A stretch of 6,400 nucleotides of DNA from Thermodesulfovibrionales bacterium. GTDB taxonomy: Bacteria; Nitrospirota; Thermodesulfovibrionia; Thermodesulfovibrionales; SM23-35. The stretch's first letter is position 1; every line of letters begins with the position of its first letter. A model generated the notes under the pieces. It did not search any database, was not told the origin of the DNA, and worked only from the letters and a program-made list of their open reading frames with translations. The stretch lies in NCBI GenBank assembly GCA_022865525.1, contig JALHSV010000217.1, positions 1 through 6,400 on the forward strand, given 5' to 3'. A program made the translations under genes and the position numbers. Shown in pieces: positions 1 to 5,281 of this stretch.

Positions 1-1656
1 GATGCAAAACTTGCCATCGGCCCCGCAACAGACGAAGGTTTCTATTATGATTTTGACGTCGAGAGGACGTTTACGCCTGAAGACCTCTCTCTGATAGAAA
101 AGAAGATGTCCGAGATCATACAGCAGAACCATCCATTTGTGAGGAGAGTAGTTTCGCGGCAAGAGGCAATTGCGCTTTTCCAGGAAAAGGGAGAACTATA
201 CAAAGTTGAACTACTTCAAGAGATACCGGACGATGATGTATCGCTGTATGAGGAAGGTGGTTTTGTCGATCTCTGCAGGGGACCGCATATAGAGACTACC
301 GGTCAGGTAACTGCATTCAAGCTTTTAAGTATCGCAGGCGCCTACTGGCGCGGTAATGAAAAGAACAAGATGCTCCAGAGAATTTACGGGACTTCTTTCA
401 CCGATAAAAAAGCCTTAAAGGATTACCTCGATTTCCTTGAAGAGGTGAAGAAGAGGGATCACCGGAAACTCGGGAAAGACCTCGACCTGTTCAGCACAAG
501 CGATGAGATCGGTGCCGGGCTTATTGTCTGGCATCCGAACGGGGCATTGATCAGGAGAGCGATAGAAGATTTCTGGCTCAAGGAGCATTACAAGGCCGGA
601 TATAAGGTGCTGTATTCACCGCATATTGCCAAACTCAATTTATGGGCAACGAGCGGACATCTCGATTTTTACCGGGAAAATATGTACTCGCCCATGGAGA
701 TCGAGGGGATAGACTATGAGATCAAGCCCATGAACTGCCCCTTTCACATCCATGTCTATAAACATGCATTAAGAAGTTATAAGGAACTGCCGATTCGGTA
801 TGCTGAGTTAGGCACTGTTTACCGCTATGAACGTTCGGGAGTTCTCCATGGTCTCCTGCGTGTGAGAGGATTCACACAGGATGATGCACACATATTCTGC
901 AGGGAAGACCAGATTGAGGATGAAATTCTCAAGGTGCTGGATTTTACCCTGTTCATTCTCAAGACATTTGGGTTTGACCGGTATGACATTTACCTTTCAA
1001 CGAGACCTGATAAATATGTTGGTACCCCCGAGAACTGGGAAAGGTCAACGAATGCCTTGAAAAAAGCTCTTGAAATCAAAGGACTCATATATGATATAGA
1101 CCCGGGAGAAGGAGTTTTCTATGGGCCCAAGATAGATATTAAAGTCAAGGATTCATTGAACAGGCAGTGGCAGTGCAGCACAATCCAGGTTGATTTCAAT
1201 AACCCCGAGCGTTTTGCCATGATGTACCGGGGGAGCGATGGGAAAGAGCACAGGCCGATAATGATACACAGGGCATTGATGGGGTCCCTGGAAAGGTTTT
1301 TTGGGATACTGATAGAGCACTATGCGGGATCTTTCCCCGTATGGCTTACACCGGTACAGGTAAAGATTCTGACGATTGCAGAACGACATGCCGATTATGC
1401 AATTAGTATTTCGGAAACGCTGAAAAAAGAAGAGATACGCACTGAACTGGACATCGAGAATGAAAAGATCGGCTATAAAATAAGGAATGCCACGCTTATG
1501 AAAGTGCCGTATTTGGTTATAATAGGCGATAAAGAGGTGTCGGAAAATACGGTTACGGTCAGGAAACGTTCCGGTGAAAACATTGGGCCGTTTACGGTAA
1601 CTGAACTATTGGGGATTTTGAAGGAAAAGATTACAACGAAAACTCTGGAAATATAA
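1..1656 (+). CDS. thrS: Threonyl-tRNA synthetase, 5'-truncated by window edge
   Basis: Class II aminoacyl-tRNA synthetase that attaches threonine to tRNA-Thr in the cytoplasm and removes mischarged serine. The frame is open from base 1 (DAKLAIGPATDEGFYYDFD), so the ATG at 106 is internal. 551 residues are visible against about 640 in the family; the TGS domain and the HxxxH part of the editing site lie outside the window. Visible in order: the second editing motif CRGPH (residues 92-96 of the fragment); the catalytic core with zinc ligands Cys246 (KPMNCPFH), His297 (QDDAHIFC) and His423 (MIHRALMG); motif 2 (YRYERSGVLHG, Arg275); motif 3 around GSLERFFGILIEHYAG; and a C-terminal anticodon-binding domain starting near FPVWLTPVQVKIL. 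All key residues seen are intact. The stop TAA is 17 nt before the proposed infC start, the usual thrS-infC order. Identification is certain. Confidence 0.97.
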   Translation, partial: DAKLAIGPATDEGFYYDFDVERTFTPEDLSLIEKKMSEIIQQNHPFVRRVVSRQEAIALFQEKGELYKVELLQEIPDDDVSLYEEGGFVDLCRGPHIETTGQVTAFKLLSIAGAYWRGNEKNKMLQRIYGTSFTDKKALKDYLDFLEEVKKRDHRKLGKDLDLFSTSDEIGAGLIVWHPNGALIRRAIEDFWLKEHYKAGYKVLYSPHIAKLNLWATSGHLDFYRENMYSPMEIEGIDYEIKPMNCPFHIHVYKHALRSYKELPIRYAELGTVYRYERSGVLHGLLRVRGFTQDDAHIFCREDQIEDEILKVLDFTLFILKTFGFDRYDIYLSTRPDKYVGTPENWERSTNALKKALEIKGLIYDIDPGEGVFYGPKIDIKVKDSLNRQWQCSTIQVDFNNPERFAMMYRGSDGKEHRPIMIHRALMGSLERFFGILIEHYAGSFPVWLTPVQVKILTIAERHADYAISISETLKKEEIRTELDIENEKIGYKIRNATLMKVPYLVIIGDKEVSENTVTVRKRSGENIGPFTVTELLGILKEKITTKTLEI

Positions 1657-1663
1657 AATCAGC

Positions 1664-1676
1664 AGGTGAAAGCATA
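1664..1676 (+). promoter_or_regulatory. Ribosome binding site and non-canonical AUA start of infC
   Basis: AGGTGA (1664-1669) lies 4 nt before ATA (1674-1676), which begins the conserved ISKDIR N-terminus. No in-frame ATG, GTG or TTG lies between the thrS stop and the conserved region. AUU, AUC or AUA starts are characteristic of infC, because IF3 discriminates against them and so represses its own translation. An ATT at 1686 and an ATA at 1653 are also in frame but have poorer Shine-Dalgarno spacing. Confidence 0.65.
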
Positions 1677-1865
1677 AGCAAGGATATTAGATTCAACCAG
1701 CACATAAGGGCCAGGGAAGTGAGTGTAGTTGATGTTGATGGAGGCCAACTCGGTATGAAGGTCTTCGAGAAAATGACGCAACTTCTTACCGGAAAGTTTA
1801 ATGTCGAGCAGGCACCGAAGCTCGATGGCAATCATATTACCATGGTAGTCACTCCGAAATCTTAA
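1674..1865 (+). pseudogene. infC: Translation initiation factor IF3 with large internal in-frame deletion
   Basis: IF3 binds the 30S subunit, prevents premature 50S joining and checks start codons. The reading from ATA 1674 gives 63 residues, against about 170-180 for the family. The first ~27 (ISKDIRFNQHIRAREVSVVD, then VDGGQLG) match the conserved IF3 N-terminus (cf. E. coli INGEIRAQEVRL...GEQLG). The rest (MKVFEKMTQLLTGKFNVEQA, then PKLDGNHITMVVTPKS) matches the final helix and strand of the C-terminal domain (cf. E. coli GMEVLNRV...MIMVLAPKK). The bulk of the N-domain, the linker and the first part of the C-domain are missing, yet the frame is kept. The junction sits at Leu-Gly, a dipeptide expected at both original sites, which suggests deletion between short direct repeats. 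The product probably cannot act as IF3. An assembly or amplification artefact is the main alternative. The order thrS-infC-rpmI-rplT supports the identity. Confidence 0.85.
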
Positions 1866-1894
1866 GGTACAGAGAATTTGTCATAACATGTCAA

Positions 1895-1923
1895 TTTACA
1901 CTTCTTATAATATCTGATATAAT
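1895..1923 (+). promoter_or_regulatory. Sigma70-type promoter for rpmI-rplT-pheS
   Basis: TTTACA (1895-1900, 5 of 6 to TTGACA), a 17-bp spacer, then TATAAT (1918-1923, 6 of 6), in the AT-rich gap after infC. A second TATAAT at 1906-1911 has no good -35 at a suitable distance. Transcription would begin near 1930, leaving a leader of about 60 nt before rpmI. It would let the L35/L20/PheS genes be expressed independently of thrS-infC. This is inferred from sequence match only. Confidence 0.65.
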
Positions 1924-1963
1924 ACCTTTTCAATTTTTCACAATTGCCAATAACGAATGACAA

Positions 1964-1981
1964 ACAAAAATGATTTTTTGT
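1964..1981 (+). promoter_or_regulatory. Possible weak leader hairpin before the rpmI Shine-Dalgarno
   Basis: ACAAAAA (1964-1970) can pair with TTTTTGT (1975-1981) around a TGAT loop, ending exactly where the rpmI Shine-Dalgarno GGAGG (1982-1986) begins. The stem is almost all A-U, so it would be marginally stable. L20 represses rpmI-rplT translation in E. coli through a structured RNA, but I cannot recognise an L20-binding fold here. Confidence 0.2.
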
Positions 1982-1991
1982 GGAGGAAGGA

Positions 1992-2189
1992 ATGCCAAAG
2001 ATCAAAACCCACAGAGGTGCTGCCAAAAGGCTGAAGGTTACCGGCACGGGAAAACTCATGAAAAGGAGCGGTTACAAGAGCCACCTCCTTACAGGGAAAT
2101 CAGCCAAGAGGACAAGAAGTCTCAGGAAAGCGTCTTTGGTCTCAAAAAATGACTATGGTAGAGTGAAAAATCTTCTGCCATACGGATAA
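1992..2189 (+). CDS. rpmI: 50S ribosomal protein L35
   Basis: Small, very basic protein of the large ribosomal subunit, embedded in 23S rRNA. The 65 residues match the usual family length (64-66) and open with the diagnostic MPKIKTHRGAAKR, followed by the basic stretch KRSGYKSHLLTGKSAKR. The ATG at 1992 is chosen over an in-frame GTG at 1980, because the Shine-Dalgarno GGAGG (1982-1986) sits 5 nt before the ATG and the protein matches the family from that Met. It is preceded by its own promoter (1895-1923) and followed by rplT after 104 nt. It is complete and looks functional. Confidence 0.97.
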   Translation: MPKIKTHRGAAKRLKVTGTGKLMKRSGYKSHLLTGKSAKRTRSLRKASLVSKNDYGRVKNLLPYG

Positions 2190-2199
2190 GGCGAAAGTG

Positions 2200-2283
2200 A
2201 TGAGTTGTATGGCAAACGTGAAACAGGGGAAATATTACCTGAAGACTGAACGCACACTATTAAAAGGATTAAAGGGTCGTTGA
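2200..2283 (+). CDS. Possible 27-codon small basic ORF between rpmI and rplT
   Basis: An ATG-started frame of 27 codons fills nearly the whole rpmI-rplT gap, with 10 nt between it and each neighbour's coding sequence. The peptide (MSCMANVKQGKYYLKTER at its start) is rich in Lys and Arg, and its TGA stop (2281-2283) overlaps the start of the rplT Shine-Dalgarno GAGGAGGA (2282-2289). The ribosome site is weak (AAGG at 2188-2191). I recognise no homologue, and an open stretch this short is not improbable by chance. If translated, it could couple rpmI translation to rplT. It could equally be plain untranslated spacer. Confidence 0.22.
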   Translation: MSCMANVKQGKYYLKTERTLLKGLKGR

Positions 2284-2293
2284 GGAGGAATAG

Positions 2294-2641
2294 ATGCCAA
2301 GGGCAAAGGGTGGATTCAAGACACGGAGAAGAAGAAAAAAGATATTGGAAAGGGCGAAGGGTTATTATGGATCCAAAAGCCGACTCTACCGCATCGCCAC
2401 CGAGGCGGTTGATAAAGCTTTGCAATATTCATACAGGGACCGCAGGGTTAAGAAACGAGAGTTCAGGGCTCTCTGGATTATCAGGATCAACGCTGCCCTG
2501 CGTGCTGTTGGTATGACCTACAGCCAGTTTATGCCGAGACTGAAAACGGCAAATATTGCATTGAACAGAAAGGCACTTGCTGATATGGCTTACAGTGACC
2601 CTGCCGCCTTTCATCAGCTTGTAGAGAAAGTAAGAAGTTGA
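2294..2641 (+). CDS. rplT: 50S ribosomal protein L20
   Basis: Binds 23S rRNA early in 50S assembly and, in several bacteria, represses translation of its own operon. The 115 residues are close to the family's usual 117-119. The N-terminus MPRAKGGFKTRRRRKKILER is the extended basic tail that threads into rRNA; the globular part shows AKGYYGSKSRLYRIA, RDRRVKKREFRALWIIRINAA and GMTYSQFM. The start ATG has a strong Shine-Dalgarno GAGGAGGA (2282-2289) 4 nt upstream. The TGA stop lies 8 nt before the pheS start, inside a 13-bp tandem duplication. Complete, with nothing missing. Confidence 0.97.
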   Translation: MPRAKGGFKTRRRRKKILERAKGYYGSKSRLYRIATEAVDKALQYSYRDRRVKKREFRALWIIRINAALRAVGMTYSQFMPRLKTANIALNRKALADMAYSDPAAFHQLVEKVRS

Positions 2642-2654
2642 AGTAAGAAGTGGA
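2629..2654 (+). repeat. 13-bp tandem duplication across rplT stop and pheS start
   Basis: Two adjacent 13-nt copies, AGTAAGAAGTTGA (2629-2641) and AGTAAGAAGTGGA (2642-2654), differ at one base. The first copy supplies the last codons and TGA stop of rplT; the second contains the GTG start of pheS (2650-2652). The AGTAAGAAG part is the only purine-rich sequence before that GTG, and no good Shine-Dalgarno is seen. Confidence 0.8.
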
Positions 2655-3663
2655 GGTCCTCCTTTCTCTCAGAGATTCATTCCATAAGGAATCCGAATCA
2701 GTCACCTCGTTGCCGGAACTCCAGCAGCTGAAAGTAAAATATCTGGGTAAGAAGGGTCTTGTCACAGAAAAGCTCAAGACCCTCTCTGCTATTGCCCCTG
2801 AACACCGGCCAGCCTACGGCAAAACAGTCAATGAGCTTAAGCAGCATATCGAACAGGAAATAATCAGGGTCGAGTTGCTCCTCAAGCAGGAAGAATATAA
2901 AAAGAGTATCCTCACAGAAGCTCTCGATGTAACCCTGCCGGGCAAATATACTCCTTTTGGCAGAGAACATCCGATTCATAAGGTGCTTTCTGAGATAACC
3001 GGGATTTTTTCCTCAATGGGTTTCGAGGTCGAAGAAGGACCCGAGGTAGAACTCGACTATTATAATTTTGAGGCGCTGAATATACCCAAAAACCATCCTG
3101 CACGTGATATGCAGGATACGTTTTATATTTCTGATGAGGTCGTCCTCAGAACCCATACATCACCCGTGCAGATCAGGGTCATGGAAAAGAGAAAGCCGCC
3201 GTTGAAGATTATCGCTCCTGGGAAGGTCTACCGCTGTGATGCTGATATCTCTCACACACCGATGTTCCACCAGGTCGAGGGATTTATGGTGGATACTGAT
3301 ATCGCCTTCAGTGACCTCAAAGGTGTTCTGCAACTTTTTATCCACAGCATGTTCAGTGCAGAGACACCGGTAAGATTCAGGCCGAGTTACTTTCCCTTTA
3401 CCGAGCCAAGTGCAGAGGTCGATATCGGCTGCATTTTCTGTTCAGGGAAAGGCTGCAGGGTCTGTAAGCAGACAGGATGGCTCGAGATATTAGGTGCAGG
3501 CATGATTCATCCACGGGTATTTGAATATGTTGGATACAATCCGGAAATGTATACAGGGTTTGCCTTTGGCATGGGAGTCGAGCGCATAACCATGCTGAAG
3601 TTCGGCATTGACGATATCAGGCTCTTTTTCGAAAACGATTTGCGGTTTCTCAGGCAGTTCTAA
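2650..3663 (+). CDS. pheS: Phenylalanyl-tRNA synthetase alpha subunit
   Basis: Catalytic subunit of the alpha2-beta2 class II enzyme that charges tRNA-Phe; PheT is the required partner. The 337 residues fit the bacterial alpha subunit (about 330-340). An N-terminal coiled coil (residues ~1-90, with YLGKKGLVTEKLK) leads into the catalytic domain: HPARDMQDTFY (from 149), LRTHTSPVQIRVM, motif 2 GKVYRCDADISHTPMFHQVE, SYFPFTEPSAEVDIG, a four-cysteine cluster CIFC...CRVC (Cys261, 264, 269, 272) followed by KQTGWLEILGAGMIHP, and motif 3 GMGVER (307-312). The cysteine cluster is a familiar variant (B. subtilis PheS has a similar one) and may bind zinc. GTG 2650 is the start: the only start-like codon just upstream, TTG 2638, is followed two codons later by TAA, and no strong ribosome site is present. 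pheT, normally next, is missing; selD converges 15 bp downstream with no clear terminator between them. Confidence 0.96.
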   Translation: MEVLLSLRDSFHKESESVTSLPELQQLKVKYLGKKGLVTEKLKTLSAIAPEHRPAYGKTVNELKQHIEQEIIRVELLLKQEEYKKSILTEALDVTLPGKYTPFGREHPIHKVLSEITGIFSSMGFEVEEGPEVELDYYNFEALNIPKNHPARDMQDTFYISDEVVLRTHTSPVQIRVMEKRKPPLKIIAPGKVYRCDADISHTPMFHQVEGFMVDTDIAFSDLKGVLQLFIHSMFSAETPVRFRPSYFPFTEPSAEVDIGCIFCSGKGCRVCKQTGWLEILGAGMIHPRVFEYVGYNPEMYTGFAFGMGVERITMLKFGIDDIRLFFENDLRFLRQF

Positions 3664-3678
3664 TACTATCCTTTATCC

Positions 3679-4728
3679 TTATATTATCCTGATACAAGGT
3701 TTTGCATTTGATACTACTTCACCGACCTGAGCGGCGGCTTCAATTCCTGCCTGTTTCAGCTTCATTATTAATTCTCCTGCTTGAGAACCGGGGACAGAGA
3801 AGATAAGCCCTCCGGATGTCTGGGGGTCAAAGAGCAGTTCTTCCTCACGCCTGGATATTTTCGCTTCTATCTCCATATATCCGTCCAAAATTTTTCTGTT
3901 TGCTTTGTTGCTCCCTGTTGTTTCACCTTTTTGATACATCGCACGTGCATTCGGATAAAATGGGATCTCTTTATAAAAGAGGTTTATCTGTTTCCTGCTT
4001 CCTTTTGCAATTTCAAGCGTATGGCCGGCGAGACCGAATCCTGTTACATCAGTACACGCGTGAATGTCATATCCCAGTGCAACAGCAAGGGCATTTTTAT
4101 TGAGAGATGCCACTTGTGGCAGGATTAATTCCAATTCCCGGTACGGCAGCTTTTTTGACTTGTTGGCATTGAATAACACTCCTGTTCCAAGAGGCTTTGT
4201 AAGAATCAGGACATCTCCCTCTTGAGCTCCAGAGTTCGTCAGTATTTTCTCGGGATGCACAACACCAGTTACTGCCAACCCATACTTTGGCTCATTATCA
4301 TCCACGGAGTGTCCACCACACATGGAGGCACCTGCTTCAATAACCTTGTCATGGCCACCGCGGAGGATTTCCTTCAGAATAATTTTGTCCAGTATTTTTG
4401 ACGGGAACATAATGAGATTAAGAGCCGTCAGCGGTTTCCCTCCCATGGCATATACATCTGAGAGTGAATTAGCAGCAGCAATCTGTCCAAACCAGTAAGG
4501 GTCATCCACAGGCGGTGTGATAAAATCCACGGTGCTTACCAGTGCAATTTCCGGAGTCAGGCGGTATACTGCTGCATCATCAGCAGTGTCGAAACTGACT
4601 AACAGGTTAGGATCAGTTGATGATGTCAGAACCTTCAGCGCGTCCGACAAATCTGACGGACCAATTTTAGCTGCTCAGCCGCACGTGCGGGAAAGGCCGG
4701 TTAATGTCTTTTTTCTGAAAAGTTTCAT
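3679..4728 (-). CDS. selD: Selenide, water dikinase (selenophosphate synthetase), selenocysteine-containing
   Basis: Uses ATP and selenide to make selenophosphate, the selenium donor for Sec-tRNA and for 2-selenouridine in tRNA. The protein is 349 residues from ATG 4728-4726 (E. coli 347), if the in-frame TGA at 4677-4675 is read as selenocysteine. The N-terminus then reads LSRTCG-Sec-AAKIGP, with Sec18 and Lys21 at the spacing of catalytic Cys17 and Lys20 of E. coli SelD. Further motifs: DTADDAAVYRL and VDDPYWFGQIAAANSLSDVY (metal/ATP site), AMGGKPLTALNL, MCGGHSVDDNEP, TKPLGTGV, CTDVTGFGLAGH and FDPQTSGGL, i.e. an AIRS-type ATP-binding fold. A GGTGA site lies 4 nt before the ATG, and an in-frame TGA sits directly upstream of it, so the start is well bounded. 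Starting at TTG 4650 would delete the active site. The gene converges on pheS. Production needs SelA/SelB/tRNA-Sec encoded elsewhere and depends on its own product. Confidence 0.95.
4642..4677 (-). promoter_or_regulatory. In-frame UGA (Sec codon) and candidate bacterial SECIS hairpin in selD
   Basis: The UGA at 4677-4675 (- strand) is followed after 13 nt by a hairpin at 4661-4642. GTCCG pairs with CGGAC (5 bp), then there is a T-T mismatch, then CA pairs with TG, closing a GATT loop (4653-4650). The loop starts 21 nt after the UGA and has G in its first position. Bacterial SECIS elements sit in this distance range, with a guanine at the start of the apical loop and unpaired U in the stem, and recruit SelB. 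The fold was drawn by hand and not energy-scored. Confidence 0.7.
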
Positions 4729-5094
4729 TCAATCACCATTGGGAAAATTGTTAAGCCAAAAAGTGCAGACATTGATCTAAAAATTATTTAACTCGATGAT
4801 CTGATTAAAATATCTTTCTTCGCTTTCTGAATAAAAGTAATCATGAAACCATCAGCAAAAGGTACATTAAGGTATCGAAAAATAATTTTTCTTACAACAT
4901 CTGTACTTTTCAAATAGATTCTCTTGTTTAGAAATACACCTTAAATGTAATTATCTCTTGCGAGATGATAGAAATCCAATAGAAAATCTCAATAAGAATA
5001 GAACTATCTATAGAAAAAGCTGAACGGGATAATTTTTCCTTTGTGAGACTAAAACGAAGAATAGACTTACTAAGGAGTGCATAAGTAAGGCATC
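4729..5094. other. AT-rich intergenic region, no gene seen
   Basis: Separates the selD start from the palindromic repeat. Frames on both strands are broken by frequent stops and none resembles a protein family. It should contain the selD promoter, but I find no convincing -35/-10 pair on the - strand. A small hairpin is possible at about 4952-4970 (ATCTC-TTGC-GAGAT) and another at about 5066-5089 (CTTACT...AGTAAG), both short enough to be chance. Confidence 0.6.
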
Positions 5095-5188
5095 ATTATT
5101 AAAAATCTCCCCTTACCCCTCTTTGCCAAAGAGTCCCGAAAGCTTTCGGGATTTGCAAAAGGGAGGTTAGGAGGGATTTTTTATTAAT
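5095..5188. repeat. Long imperfect palindromic intergenic repeat
   Basis: The core TCCCGAAAGCTTTCGGGA (5134-5151) is an 18-bp perfect palindrome. Outside it, the left arm (ATTATTAAAAATCTCCCC, then TTACCCCTCTTTGCCAAA) is complementary, with mismatches, to the right arm (TTTGCAAAAGGGAGGTTAGG, then AGGGATTTTTTATTAAT). The left arm also holds its own small palindrome, CTCTTTGCCAAAGAG (5119-5133). C/G-rich blocks ending in A-runs and T-runs are typical of dispersed palindromic or MITE-like repeats seen between genes in many environmental bacteria; that class assignment is from memory. It has no coding capacity. The long stem followed by a T-run could also terminate transcription in both directions. 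Confidence 0.8.
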
Positions 5189-5212
5189 GTCTTCATACGT
5201 ATGACCTTATTA

Positions 5213-5242
5213 TACATAACGACATAAATATTGCCGCATAAT
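5213..5242 (+). repeat. IS left terminal inverted repeat
   Basis: TACATAACGAC at the tip and CCGCATAAT at the inner end match the reverse complement of the right end; 25 of 30 positions are identical, with most mismatches in the A/T-rich middle. The preceding TA (5211-5212) is the presumed target duplication. Confidence 0.85.
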
Positions 5243-5281
5243 ATGGTAAAATATAGCCACAATTATTCTACGGAGGTGGCT

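Noticed and set aside
1631..1831. 66-codon - strand frame over the infC remnant
   Set aside because: Antisense shadow of the recognisable IF3 ends; no start signal.
3430..3465. Four-cysteine cluster in PheS as a novel zinc insertion
   Set aside because: This CxxC...CxxC stretch is a known variant in many bacterial PheS proteins, so it is not unusual.
3664..3678. Terminator between convergent pheS and selD
   Set aside because: Only 15 bp separate the stops and no hairpin with a T-run can be drawn there.
3781..4128. Overlapping + strand open frames of 95-115 codons within selD
   Set aside because: They are antisense to well-conserved SelD motifs and have no ribosome site or recognisable protein.
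5101..5188. CRISPR-like repeat
   Set aside because: There is one inverted structure, not a series of direct repeats with spacers.
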